The notes: generated from the sequence alone by a model not told the origin. Positions 16,490-25,269 are shown, numbered from the stretch's first letter. The stretch: DNA of 64,000 nucleotides from Flavobacterium sp. ACN6 (GCF_002304005.1 NZ_MRCQ01000006.1:62001-126000), one strand, 5' to 3'. Numbers and translations are program-made.

Positions 16490-18853
16490 TTAACTATTTA
16501 AGTTTTTAAATGTAAACTGAATTTCAAATCCAATCGGAGGTTTTTTTAATAAAATTTTACCTTTATTAGAATCTACTGAGGACTTTATGATCCACATTCC
16601 AAGTCCAGTTCCTACATCGTTTCCAAGATCGTCTTTTTTAGATGTTTCAAAAGGTCTAAAAAGTTCATTCACATTTTTATATTCTTCTATAATTCCTGGC
16701 CCACTATCTTTATAAACAATGGTTATATTTTGGTCATCGGAATTTAAAAAAATATTTATTTTTTTAATACCGACAAAACCTTTTCTATTGAATGCTTCAA
16801 TGGAGTTTGTTAGTAAATTATTAAATATTGAATCTAAATCTAATTCAGATATTTTTGTGTTAAATTTTTTATTTTCATCAGGATTTAAATCCAAGTTTAA
16901 TTCGATCTCTCTTTCTTTTAATAATATATCCCAACCTAAAATAAAAGATTCAAAATATTCTTTTAAATCTACCTTTTTATTTTTTCTCCTATCTTTTTTT
17001 GTTAAACCAATTGCGAACTCTATCCACTGTTTTAACTTTAAATCTTGCTTATAAAAATTATCTATTTCTGTAAATGGATTTCTATTTATTGGAGTGTTTT
17101 TTAGCTTTGTTTCGTCAACGACTGCTTTTAGAAAAGTTTCAAGCTTATGCGTTCTGGCATTTAAATTGTTTTTTATTCCGTGAAACTCATGTGAAAAGCT
17201 TGCTATCATAATTCCAGCACTAGCCATTGCTCTAGAAGTTGCCAATTCATCTTCTTTTTCCTCAAGTTTTTTTGATATGGCTTTTACGCCTTTTTTTAAA
17301 GTTTTATTTTTCTTTTTTATATCTCCCTCAGATTCATTTTCATCATCTGTTTCATCGGCAATTGTTTCGCTATCAGTAATTACCTTGTCAGTTTCATTAA
17401 TTTCATCATATAATTTATTAAGGTTAAATCCAATAGTGCTTCTATCATCTTCTTGAACTTTTATAATTCCTAGTAATAAATTTTTGAAAACTTCAAACGT
17501 TTCACTTTCAGGTATTCCTTCTCGATTTGATTGATCATCCAAATGAGGATTATCGATTCTTGAAAATTTTATTGCGCCAGCAACTTGATTTGGTCTTACT
17601 CGGCTTCCTCTTCTAGCTAAACCGGCTGGATTTTGACCAAATCTCTCACCTAACATTAACCAATCATATGCTTGAGTTCCAAATTCCCCGTATGGTCTTA
17701 CTCTAAAATCATCCCTATAAAGCTTTATTCCTCCAAACTTTTCAATCCATTTATTTCTATTGCCTAAAAATTCTTTATAGTGATATTTTTCTCTATTTTC
17801 ATCTCCTGAAATTGTATTTTTTAAAAAGTAAAAAGTAAATTCAAAATCTCCAATATTTTTAAAAATATTTCTTTCGTCTGTATATCCTTTTAAGAGTTCA
17901 CTAAATTTCCTTTTTAATTTAAATTCTTCATCTTCAAAAGTTTTAGAATCAAAAGGAAAATTTTTCATTTCACTATATTCAAATAATCGTTTGTCAATTA
18001 AATTGAAATCAAATTCATTTCTATGAATATCTATGTTAACATTATAATCCAAATTATTAACAGAGTCTTTTTTATATTTAGCGACAAGTTTGTAATCATA
18101 ATCTCTAAACTCATCATTATCTACTAAGCCATATTTATCGGCATGTTCGCCACTAAACAACCAAATATTTATTTTATTTAATCCTTCTGGAGGATTTAGT
18201 AGCTCTAATGTTTGAAATACTCGATTTATATAATTATCATCCCAAGAGTCTCTAAGGTTTTTTATAATTAGTGCTGTTCCATTTTTGATTTTGTCTTCGT
18301 CAAGTTTAGCATTTTTTTGAATATTATTTAATTTTTCAATTACTTCCCTATTTGAGATTTCATTAAATAATTCATTTATATAATTAGAATTAGCAATTGG
18401 ATCAAGTGTTGCATAGACCTCATTAATATTTACATTCCTACCGTCAACTTTTTCCTCAAAGTCTCCCCAATTTACATTCCATTTATATCCAATGTTACTT
18501 AAGGCAGGAAAGGTAATCATAGTGCAAGATTCTCCCAATCTATCTAATGCAAAACGACCAATACCTTTTGCTCCAGATTTTATTCTTCCAGTTTTTGTTA
18601 TGGCATTATTCAATTTATCATCAGTTCCAATCGTCATCCATTGTTCAGAAATAACTTTGTCAGTCATGCCAATACCACTATCTATTATAATAATTTGATT
18701 TTTTGGTTTATCAATTAAAATTATTGAAATTTTAGAATCTGCATCATAGCAATTTTTGACTAATTCAATTAATGCCCCTTCAGCATTTGCAACATTTTCT
18801 CGTCCGATTAGTCTGGCTGTTCTTGCAGATACAGAAAAAGGTATTTGACCCAT
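16490..18853 (-). CDS. dual-GHKL sensor: Hsp90/MORC-like ATPase fused to histidine kinase
   Basis: A 787-residue cytosolic protein with two ATP-binding GHKL modules. The first (about 1-140) has N-box ELVKNCYDAD (30-39), DSGIGM (58-63) and SGAKGIGRFA (93-102), followed by Hsp90/MutL-like S5 features (RPNQVAGAIKFSRIDNPHL, SNREGIPE) near 425-455. An acidic linker and coiled coil (about 490-545) lead to a dimerisation/phosphorylation box, SFSHEFHGIKNNL with H555. The second ATPase has NSIEAF near 681, DSGPGI near 716 and GTGLGMWII near 750. No membrane helix or PAS domain is seen. First gene of the operon; it resembles paraMORC ATPases of restriction systems combined with a true histidine kinase. 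Confidence 0.9.
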   Translation of the reverse strand: MGQIPFSVSARTARLIGRENVANAEGALIELVKNCYDADSKISIILIDKPKNQIIIIDSGIGMTDKVISEQWMTIGTDDKLNNAITKTGRIKSGAKGIGRFALDRLGESCTMITFPALSNIGYKWNVNWGDFEEKVDGRNVNINEVYATLDPIANSNYINELFNEISNREVIEKLNNIQKNAKLDEDKIKNGTALIIKNLRDSWDDNYINRVFQTLELLNPPEGLNKINIWLFSGEHADKYGLVDNDEFRDYDYKLVAKYKKDSVNNLDYNVNIDIHRNEFDFNLIDKRLFEYSEMKNFPFDSKTFEDEEFKLKRKFSELLKGYTDERNIFKNIGDFEFTFYFLKNTISGDENREKYHYKEFLGNRNKWIEKFGGIKLYRDDFRVRPYGEFGTQAYDWLMLGERFGQNPAGLARRGSRVRPNQVAGAIKFSRIDNPHLDDQSNREGIPESETFEVFKNLLLGIIKVQEDDRSTIGFNLNKLYDEINETDKVITDSETIADETDDENESEGDIKKKNKTLKKGVKAISKKLEEKEDELATSRAMASAGIMIASFSHEFHGIKNNLNARTHKLETFLKAVVDETKLKNTPINRNPFTEIDNFYKQDLKLKQWIEFAIGLTKKDRRKNKKVDLKEYFESFILGWDILLKEREIELNLDLNPDENKKFNTKISELDLDSIFNNLLTNSIEAFNRKGFVGIKKINIFLNSDDQNITIVYKDSGPGIIEEYKNVNELFRPFETSKKDDLGNDVGTGLGMWIIKSSVDSNKGKILLKKPPIGFEIQFTFKNLNS

Positions 18854-19187
18854 TGTATTAGTTTAGATTAAAAGAAACAAATATATTAAATCTTGGAGTA
18901 GTAAAGAATTAAAAAAGAATTTTAGTCAAATCAGTTTTTATTGCCCCCGGAAAATCGTAAAAAACTGTTTTGAATTATGTAGTAATAGCCCTGATAGAAG
19001 AGGAAATACTTTTGGAAGCTTTAGCGGAACAAAAGATTGTAACGTCCCGAAGCTTCGGGAGCAGGAAACAGCTCCTAAAAATCATCATAATTCCACTAAA
19101 ATTTCCAGCTAAAAAACACAATAACTCAACACTAGAATAATCAATAAATATTTCGTAATTTTGCAATCCATTAAAAGGAATTAGAAA
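18854..19187. other. gap between the cassette and prfA with a hairpin-rich element
   Basis: No gene is supported. 18990-19080 holds nested inverted repeats: CTTTTG...CAAAAG around a 15-nt spacer, the perfect 16-bp palindrome TCCCGAAGCTTCGGGA (19045-19060), and GGAGC-AGGAAACA-GCTCC (about 19058-19075). Its opening (AATAGCCCTGATAGAAGAGG) is a string I associate with a dispersed element in flavobacterial genomes; that is from memory. A minus-strand frame across it (18975-19166) looks spurious. A -7-like TAATTTTG for prfA is at 19156-19163. Confidence 0.45.
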
Positions 19188-20264
19188 ATGTTAGATAGAC
19201 TTCAATATGTAAAGCAGCGTTTTGATGAGATTTCGGATTTGATTATTCAGCCGGATGTTATTGCTGATCAAAAACGTTATGTGCAGCTCAACCAAGAATA
19301 TAAAAGCATAAAAGCTTTGGTTGAAAAGAGAGAAGAATACATTCTTGTTTTAGCAAATATTGACGAAGCAAACGAAATTATTGCTGACGGAAGCGATGCA
19401 GATATGACCGAAATGGCCAAAATGCAATTGGATGAAGCAAAAGAACGCTTGCCTCAACTAGAGGAGGAAATCAAATTTATGTTGATTCCTAAAGATCCTG
19501 AAGATGCTAAAAATGTAATGGTGGAGATTCGCGCCGGAACAGGTGGGGACGAAGCGAGTATTTTTGCAGGTGATTTATTTAGAATGTATACCAAATATTG
19601 TGAAGCACAAGGATGGAGAACATCTGTTGTGGATATGAACGAGGGTACTTCTGGAGGTTTCAAAGAGGTTATTTTTGAGGTTTCGGGAGAGGATGTTTAC
19701 GGTACTTTGAAGTTTGAAGCGGGTGTTCACCGTGTACAACGTGTGCCACAGACAGAAACTCAAGGTCGTGTGCATACATCGGCTGCTACTGTTATGGTTT
19801 TGCCAGAAGCAGAAGAGTTTGATGTACAGATCGATATGAACGATGTTCGTGTAGATTTCTTCTGTTCGTCTGGACCTGGAGGACAATCTGTAAATACTAC
19901 GAAATCGGCTGTACGTTTAACGCACGTTCCAACAGGATTGGTGGCGCAATGTCAGGATCAGAAATCGCAGCATAAAAATAAAGATAAGGCGTTAACGGTT
20001 TTACGTTCTCGTTTATACGAAATGGAATTGGCTAAGAAAGAAGCTGAAGATGCTACAAAACGTACTTCTCAGGTTAGTTCTGGTGACCGTTCGGCTAAGA
20101 TTCGTACGTACAACTATGCGCAAGGTCGTGTAACTGATCATAGAGTTGGTTTAACGCTTTATGATCTGGGAAATATCATGAATGGTGACATTCAGAAAAT
20201 TGTTGCGGAGCTTCAATTGGTTAACAATATGGAGAAATTGAAAGAGGCTTCTGAAGTGTACTAA
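19188..20264 (+). CDS. prfA: peptide chain release factor 1
   Basis: A 358-residue class I release factor that reads UAA and UAG and triggers peptide release on the ribosome. The catalytic loop is [12 protein letters not shown] with Gly231-Gly232-Gln233; Gln233 is the residue normally N5-methylated by PrmC. The tripeptide anticodon region is P187-Q188-T189 in [12 protein letters not shown], of the RF1 PxT type rather than the SPF of RF2. The length is standard. It is monocistronic with a strong terminator at 20341. A core gene that bounds the accessory cassette on the right. Confidence 0.97.
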   Translation: MLDRLQYVKQRFDEISDLIIQPDVIADQKRYVQLNQEYKSIKALVEKREEYILVLANIDEANEIIADGSDADMTEMAKMQLDEAKERLPQLEEEIKFMLIPKDPEDAKNVMVEIRAGTGGDEASIFAGDLFRMYTKYCEAQGWRTSVVDMNEGTSGGFKEVIFEVSGEDVYGTLKFEAGVHRVQRVPQTETQGRVHTSAATVMVLPEAEEFDVQIDMNDVRVDFFCSSGPGGQSVNTTKSAVRLTHVPTGLVAQCQDQKSQHKNKDKALTVLRSRLYEMELAKKEAEDATKRTSQVSSGDRSAKIRTYNYAQGRVTDHRVGLTLYDLGNIMNGDIQKIVAELQLVNNMEKLKEASEVY

Positions 20265-20340
20265 CGTAAACTTTTTGAGGTTCAAAGGGACATAGGAGCA
20301 AAGGGTCAGAGGTTTTTTTCTTTGAACTTAAATATATTAA

Positions 20341-20368
20341 AGCCGAACTTACGTTCGGCTTTTTTTTT
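20341..20368 (+). terminator. rho-independent terminator of prfA
   Basis: AGCCGAAC (20341-20348) pairs with GTTCGGCT (20353-20360) and runs into nine T residues. Confidence 0.9.
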
Positions 20369-20931
20369 GCTTTTTTTAATTTCTATAATCAAATATAGCC
20401 CGCGGTTTCAACCGCGGGAGACGAATTAGGATTACGCATTTGATATTTGCCTGCTATTGAATGTATTGAAAAAATATTATGTTGTATTTTGTTAAGATAT
20501 TGCGCTCCCACGGTTAAAACCGCGGCTATGTTTTGATTCTAAGAATATTTTTTGAACCATTTTTTTATGGGAATTGTTTTCTATTGGCTTAAAAATCTTG
20601 TGTCAATATATTGCGCTCCCACGGTTGAAACCGCGGGCTATGTTTTGATTTTGATAATGCTTTTTTTTGAACCATTTTTTTTATGTATTGTCATAAAAAT
20701 CTTAGTCCCGAAGCCTCGGGATAGCATCTTAGTCCCTCAGCACCTTAAAAAAACTGCCCATTATTAAATGCTAAGTAAGATTTATAAGCGCTTTTCATAA
20801 TTCTTTGCATCGAAGCCTCGGGAAAGCCCTTTAGTTCCTTAGTACCTCGAAAAAAACCTTTTTTTTTCGGCATTTTTATTAAATATTTGCAACTATTAAA
20901 CATGACAATACATAACCAAACCAATTAATTT
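20369..20931. repeat. gap with three GCGGTTTCAACCGCGG palindromes
   Basis: No gene is seen. Palindromic units occur at 20396-20418 (TAGCCCGCGGTTTCAACCGC then GGG), 20505-20530 and 20611-20642; the last two carry CGCTCCCACGGTT followed by AACCGCGG(G)CTATG. The outer units are inverted relative to one another. TCCCGAAGCCTCGGGA, a second family, is at about 20704-20720 and in a decayed form near 20815-20823. The same CCCG-GGTTTCAACC-CGGG family is at 48172-48249. Confidence 0.7.
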
Positions 20932-22263
20932 ATGAAGAAAACTTTACTCTTATTTTGCTTCTTTGGAAGCTTTTTTTATGCACGCTCTCAATCGTATTTC
21001 GGATTTCGAGATGATAATTATGCTGGAATTCACAGTGTATTATTTAATCCGTCTGCGGTTGTCGATTCTAAGTACAAAGCCGATGTTACAATTGGTTCGA
21101 TAAGTGCAACGGGACAAAACGATTTATACGGAATCAACGTTTTAGATGCCTTAGACGGCGATTATGATCTAGATGTTGATGCCAGCAAAAATTTCAAATC
21201 GAATAACAGAGGAAATTTAAACGTAGATATTCTCGGTCCTTCGTTTATGCTGAATATTACACCTGTGCATAGTATTGCGCTTTTTACGCGTGTGCGCAGT
21301 GTAACTAATCTTGTGGGTATAAACGGTGAACTAGTCGATGAGGTGAATAAAGATTTGGATGTTTCGAATAGTTTTATGATTAGCGGCGGAAATCCGAATG
21401 GCGTTACGAATTCGTGGGCAGAGATTGGCGCATCTTACGGAACGGTCTTATTAGACCGCGACGATCACTTTGTTAAAGGCGGAATCACATTAAAGTATTT
21501 AATGGCAGGAGCAAACAGCTACATCAACGGAAGTGATTTGAGTGTGGCTTTTAATAGAAATGCTGTAAACCCGGCATTGAGCGAATATTATTCGACTGGA
21601 ACCTTAAGAACGGCCGCGAGTTACGATTATGAAAATGGAGACAAACAAAAGTTCGATCCGACTTCGGCAGGCGTGGGCGTAGATTTAGGTTTCACGTATG
21701 AATACCGTACCAATTGCCATACTTGCGTTGGAAACCGTTATAAATTTAAAGCTGCAGCTTCTGTAACTGATATTGGAAGTTTGAATTATAAAAAAGTTAC
21801 CGAAAACACTTATAATCTAACAGGAAGGGTTACACAAGAAGATATTGAAGATGCAGAAGATATCTTTGAATTTTTTGATGCCAATTATACCAAAACTTCT
21901 TCAAGAAAAGCAGTAGAAGCAAGTCTGCCAACAGCTTTGCATACCAACTTTGACTGGAATATCGACAACAAATTTTACCTGAATTTAAGCGGCGATTTCG
22001 GATTGGTTAATGCCAATAAAATCAACGGAACTGCCATTGCTAATTCGGTTACTTTTACGCCGAGATACGAAACCAGACAATTTAGTTTCTACATTCCTGT
22101 AACCTGGATGGAATATAGCGGCACTCAAATTGGAACTGGTTTTAGAGCCGGTCCAATATTTATTGGTTCGGGATCACTTGTTTCAAATTTGTTCTCCAAC
22201 AATTCAAAAGCAGCCAACGTTTATGTAGGTTTAAAACTGCCGATTTATCAAAATTATAATTAA
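20932..22263 (+). CDS. DUF5723-family outer-membrane protein
   Basis: A 443-residue secreted protein; the signal peptide MKKTLLLFCFFGSFFYARSQ is followed by SYFGFRDDNYAGIHSVLFNP, the characteristic start of DUF5723 proteins. The rest alternates amphipathic beta strands (YKADVTIGSISATGQNDLYG, FRAGPIFIGSGSLVSNLF), consistent with an outer-membrane barrel. Two close cysteines occur in CHTCVGNRYKF near residue 262. Function unknown for the family. Monocistronic with a bidirectional terminator downstream. Confidence 0.8.
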   Translation: MKKTLLLFCFFGSFFYARSQSYFGFRDDNYAGIHSVLFNPSAVVDSKYKADVTIGSISATGQNDLYGINVLDALDGDYDLDVDASKNFKSNNRGNLNVDILGPSFMLNITPVHSIALFTRVRSVTNLVGINGELVDEVNKDLDVSNSFMISGGNPNGVTNSWAEIGASYGTVLLDRDDHFVKGGITLKYLMAGANSYINGSDLSVAFNRNAVNPALSEYYSTGTLRTAASYDYENGDKQKFDPTSAGVGVDLGFTYEYRTNCHTCVGNRYKFKAAASVTDIGSLNYKKVTENTYNLTGRVTQEDIEDAEDIFEFFDANYTKTSSRKAVEASLPTALHTNFDWNIDNKFYLNLSGDFGLVNANKINGTAIANSVTFTPRYETRQFSFYIPVTWMEYSGTQIGTGFRAGPIFIGSGSLVSNLFSNNSKAANVYVGLKLPIYQNYN

Positions 22264-22660
22264 AGGTTCTAAGGTGCTGAGAGGCTGAGGTCCTGAGGTT
22301 TTTTTAGTTCTTCGAACTTTTATAAATAAAAAAGAGACTGTTTTACTATTGTAAACAGTCTCTTTTGTTTAAGGTTGAGATTTAAGTTCTATTTATGATT
22401 AGAAAGTGTTTTAGATTTTCAATTCATCGAAAATAAATAAACTTAGTATCTTAGAATCTTAGCGCCTCAGAACCTTAAAAATATAGTGAAGGTCTTATCT
22501 TCATTAACCGCTTCCCCAAAAGCGTATAATGAAAGTTAGATACCTAGAAATACTCTCGTATATTCAAAACATTTATATAGATTCGAGTAAACGTATACAC
22601 CATTTTTTAATACTATTTCGCTTAACTTTTCCATAATATAAAATTTTATCAGTTTGACAA
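22264..22660. other. gap with bidirectional terminator
   Basis: After a GCTGAGG-type simple repeat (22263-22300) there is a terminator at 22329-22368. The stretch 22380-22660 contains another low-complexity CTTAG/CTCAG string (22442-22482) and nothing I can assign. A 35-codon frame at about 22528 is not convincing. Confidence 0.5.
22329..22368. terminator. bidirectional terminator
   Basis: AAAAGAGACTGTTT and its complement AAACAGTCTCTTTT are separated by a short loop, with A- and T-runs on the two sides. It can serve both the DUF5723 gene and the minus-strand envelope operon. Confidence 0.85.
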
Positions 22661-23041
22661 TTACTCTCTAGATGGTTCGTATTGTGATGATTCTTCTTCC
22701 GAAGGTTCATTTGAAGTTTCGTGTGGTTTAGAAACCAGATTGGTAACAATTAGCTGTACAACTGAGCCTAAGATGCCTTTAAACATAGAGTCACCTTTTC
22801 CGACTATAAATCTTTTTGCTAAATATCCAATTCCGATGCTGATAGCAGATTGTGCGATGTGACTTTTAAAACCTACTGTTTCATTAATTTCTTCAACAGT
22901 ATTTCGAATTAAATTGATTGGCTTTAAATTCTCCTTAATATCATCGACATGGTCTTTGATAGCGCACCATTCTGTATCCTGACGAACTTCTAATTCTTGA
23001 ATTTTTTGATTTAATTGATCAATATTTAATATAGCCTCCAT
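22661..23041 (-). CDS. hypothetical protein of the envelope/stress operon, 126 residues
   Basis: Not recognised. The N-terminal 45 residues are helical (LNQKIQELEVRQDTEWCAIK), then a hydrophobic, glycine-containing region (SAISIGIGYLAKRFIVGKGD; FKGILGSVVQLIVTNLV), and a Glu/Ser-rich tail. The pattern is like small membrane-associated proteins found beside YtxH and holin-like genes. It is the last of six closely spaced minus-strand genes (35 nt after the preceding stop). Confidence 0.6.
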   Translation of the reverse strand: MEAILNIDQLNQKIQELEVRQDTEWCAIKDHVDDIKENLKPINLIRNTVEEINETVGFKSHIAQSAISIGIGYLAKRFIVGKGDSMFKGILGSVVQLIVTNLVSKPHETSNEPSEEESSQYEPSRE

Positions 23042-23075
23042 AAATTAGTCTTTTATATCTATTAATAATTAAATC

Positions 23076-23435
23076 TTAGTTCTTTGTTTCTTTTAAAATA
23101 CTTGAAATAATAGTATTTCCAATTGGTGTTTTTATCAGTTTATGGTGTGATTTTACAATTACAACAGCAACTATCAAATAGAAAAGTGCCATGATAAAAA
23201 ATCCGTAATAATATTCTCCAAGCAGCTTGCCCACCCATAAGCTAATCCCTATATTAAGGAACAAAGTAAAAAATGCAACAACAATTCCGATTGCTATCTT
23301 TGATGCTAATGATGAAACACCGTCAGCAACTGAACATACTGTTTTTAGTTTTAGTAATTCTAAACTTGTTTTAGCATAGTTTTCAGCTTTTTCATAAAGA
23401 TTTAAGTTCTCGTTTGTTGTTGCATTTGGTTCCAT
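23076..23435 (-). CDS. phage-holin-like (YqjE/Holin-X type) membrane protein
   Basis: A 119-residue protein with an N-terminal helix (YAKTSLELLKLKTVCSVADG) and two long membrane helices at about 45-70 (IAIGIVVAFFTLFLNIGISL) and 78-97 (YYGFFIMALFYLIVAVVIV). This layout is that of the YqjE/Actinobacterial Holin-X group, which in most genomes are stress-linked membrane proteins rather than phage holins. No phage gene is nearby. It sits between YtxH and the 126-residue gene. Confidence 0.7.
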   Translation of the reverse strand: MEPNATTNENLNLYEKAENYAKTSLELLKLKTVCSVADGVSSLASKIAIGIVVAFFTLFLNIGISLWVGKLLGEYYYGFFIMALFYLIVAVVIVKSHHKLIKTPIGNTIISSILKETKN

Positions 23436-23483
23436 GATATAGGGTTTTATGGTTTGAAAAATTCACTTATTAATAGTTGTTTA

Positions 23484-23768
23484 TTAATAGTTTGTTTTTA
23501 CAGTTTTAGCTTCATCTTTGATTGCATTGAAATCATCTTTAACTTGGTTAAGTTTAGATTTTCCTTCTTCGATAATGTCTTTACCGTTTGAAGAAATTGT
23601 GCTTACAATACCGTCAAATTTTGTTTTAATGTTATCTCCGTAATCTTTCGATTTATCTTTGATTTTTTTTCTTGTATTTGAACCTTTGTCTGGTGCAAAC
23701 AATACTCCTATAAACGCTCCCGCCGCTGCGGCTCCTAAAATTCCTAAAATTGTGCTACTAGTTTTCAT
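23484..23768 (-). CDS. YtxH-domain general stress protein
   Basis: A 94-residue protein. Residues 5-30 form a Gly/Ala-rich membrane helix (STILGILGAAAAGAFIGVLF) followed by APDKGSNTRKKI, the YtxH signature, then a long charged amphipathic helix resembling LEA/apolipoprotein repeats (GKDIIEEGKSKLNQVKDDFN). Members are commonly induced by salt and general stress. Part of the six-gene minus-strand set with CsbD and Dps nearby. Confidence 0.85.
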   Translation of the reverse strand: MKTSSTILGILGAAAAGAFIGVLFAPDKGSNTRKKIKDKSKDYGDNIKTKFDGIVSTISSNGKDIIEEGKSKLNQVKDDFNAIKDEAKTVKTNY

Positions 23769-23821
23769 AATAATTGATTTAATGGATTAATATTTAAAAT
23801 TTGTTGATTTAATAATTTAAT

Positions 23822-23974
23822 TTAAATTTCTCGACCTTTAATAAGTCTAAGCAATACTGCGATAATGGCAATTACTAACAGAATGTGAATAATACTTCCG
23901 AAACTGTAAACAAAGAACCCTAAAGCCCAAAGAATTACCAGAATCACTGCGATTGTATATAATAAGTTTGACAT
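23822..23974 (-). CDS. Lmo0937-family small membrane protein (50 residues)
   Basis: Reading the minus strand from the ATG at 23974 gives MSNLLYTIAVILVILWALGF, then a second hydrophobic segment (IIHILLVIAIIAVLLRLI) and KGREI. Two membrane helices with a short turn and an Arg/Lys end match the Lmo0937 family of tiny membrane proteins. It fills the gap between YtxH (53 nt downstream) and the barrel protein (37 nt upstream), so it is an operon member. Confidence 0.75.
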   Translation of the reverse strand: MSNLLYTIAVILVILWALGFFVYSFGSIIHILLVIAIIAVLLRLIKGREI

Positions 23975-24011
23975 GGTTTTTTATTTTAGTGGTTTATAAT
24001 TAATTTTCTTA

Positions 24012-24662
24012 TTAGTTTAACTTATACGAAAGGTATAGAGTCAAATTGCTGTTTTTTGCATCTGGAATAGTGTATGTACCTCCAAAGCCATCATTTCTTT
24101 CTTTTCCAACTGTTGTTAAACCGTAGTTGTAACGAACTCCAATACTGATAGGGTCAAAATCAACTCCTACACCTGCAGCGATACCTGCATCAAATTTTGC
24201 TAAATCGTCTCTGTCAATTTCTTGATCAAAATCAACGCTTCCTTCACCTGTTATTTTAGAACTTACTAAGTAAGAAGCGTATCCACCGGCATGAATATTA
24301 AAGTTTTTAGTAACATTTACTCTTACTAATAAAGGAACTTCGATATAGTTTAATTTGAATTTTGTACTCCCGCTTGCAAGAGCATTGTTGTATTCAAATT
24401 CAGCACCTTTTGTAGTAAACAAAATCTCTGGCTGAATGGCTACAATATCTGAAATAGGAAGTGTAGCATAAACTCCGGCGTTAAAACCGTATAAAACATT
24501 GTTGTCATCTACATCATCTCCGCTGCCGTATAGGTTAGACATGTTGAATCCTCCTTTTACACCAAACTCGGTATTTACATTATTGTCTTGAGCGTGTAGC
24601 ATTCCAAATGAAGCTGTTAAAAAAAGTGTTAAGGCGCATAAAAAATTTGTTTGCATTTTCAT
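24012..24662 (-). CDS. outer-membrane beta-barrel protein
   Basis: A 216-residue protein. The signal peptide ends in FGMLHAQDN. The mature chain opens TEFGVKGGFNMSNLYGSG, typical of the PorT/OMP_b-brl_2 family, and then has alternating strands (FNIHAGGYASYLVSSKITGE; GIAAGVGVDFDPISIGVRYN), ending LTLYLSYKLN with a near-terminal aromatic residue. It is likely an eight-stranded barrel in the outer membrane, role unknown. Second gene of the envelope operon. Confidence 0.8.
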   Translation of the reverse strand: MKMQTNFLCALTLFLTASFGMLHAQDNNVNTEFGVKGGFNMSNLYGSGDDVDDNNVLYGFNAGVYATLPISDIVAIQPEILFTTKGAEFEYNNALASGSTKFKLNYIEVPLLVRVNVTKNFNIHAGGYASYLVSSKITGEGSVDFDQEIDRDDLAKFDAGIAAGVGVDFDPISIGVRYNYGLTTVGKERNDGFGGTYTIPDAKNSNLTLYLSYKLN

Positions 24663-24699
24663 AGTTAAAAATTTTAGTTAATTGATAGATAATAGGCTT

Positions 24700-25269
24700 T
24701 TAAACATTTTGTCTTTTTATTCTTTCTGTCTCTCTTAAGAGTTTATATTGTTCAGGCAAATACCTTAGTACTAATTCTAGAATTGCTTTATCGTTTGTTT
24801 CCCTAGAAATAGTTTCAAATAACTCAATCTGGCTGTTTAAAGCATCTTTCATTGTGTTTAAATAAACATCATTGAATTCGGTGCCATTTGCATCAATAAG
24901 GTTGTACAAGTCTCTTTTGTGCGTGGCATTAATTTCAGTAATGACAATGAGCTTTAAAGTGGCCATTTTTGTTATTTCGTCTAGAACTTGATTTTCTTGA
25001 ATTTCAATTCTTTTACTCAATTCCTGAACTATGGCGTCTGAACTTTTTTGTTGTGCAATTTGACTTTTTGAAATAATTGACTTACTCGCATTTGCCGTCG
25101 AAATAAAAAAGAAGGCTTCTGTTTCTTCTCTTTCTGTTATTGCTAAAGCTTGGTTTCTTAAAGAGTTTTCAATCGGATTAATTTTTTTGCATGACGTCAA
25201 ACATAAAACAAATATCAAAAAGAAAAACACTTTGAAAATTGAAGCTTTTAATTGGAAAATTGCATTCAT
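24700..25269 (-). CDS. DUF4142-like lipoprotein
   Basis: A 189-residue protein with leader FKVFFFLIFVLCLTSCKK (lipidation Cys near residue 27). The mature part is all-helical, in two ferritin-like halves: EETEAFFFISTANASKSIIS and later NATHKRDLYNLIDANGTEFN, a spacing like DUF4142 (a periplasmic four-helix family). It lacks the usual exact DH motif, so this is a divergent member. It is the first gene of the six-gene minus-strand run, with spacings of 35-53 nt. Confidence 0.65.
   Translation of the reverse strand: MNAIFQLKASIFKVFFFLIFVLCLTSCKKINPIENSLRNQALAITEREETEAFFFISTANASKSIISKSQIAQQKSSDAIVQELSKRIEIQENQVLDEITKMATLKLIVITEINATHKRDLYNLIDANGTEFNDVYLNTMKDALNSQIELFETISRETNDKAILELVLRYLPEQYKLLRETERIKRQNV

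Noticed and set aside
18975..19166. Minus-strand 63-residue frame upstream of prfA
   Set aside because: It covers a hairpin-rich dispersed element, has a repetitive composition and no ribosome site; typical of a spurious call on such elements.
22529..22636. 35-codon frame in the gap after the DUF5723 gene
   Set aside because: No promoter, no ribosome site and a composition like the surrounding A+T-rich gap.
23076..23435. Prophage holin
   Set aside because: The protein looks holin-like, but no endolysin, tail or terminase gene is near and the neighbours are stress genes, which fits the chromosomal YqjE-type group.
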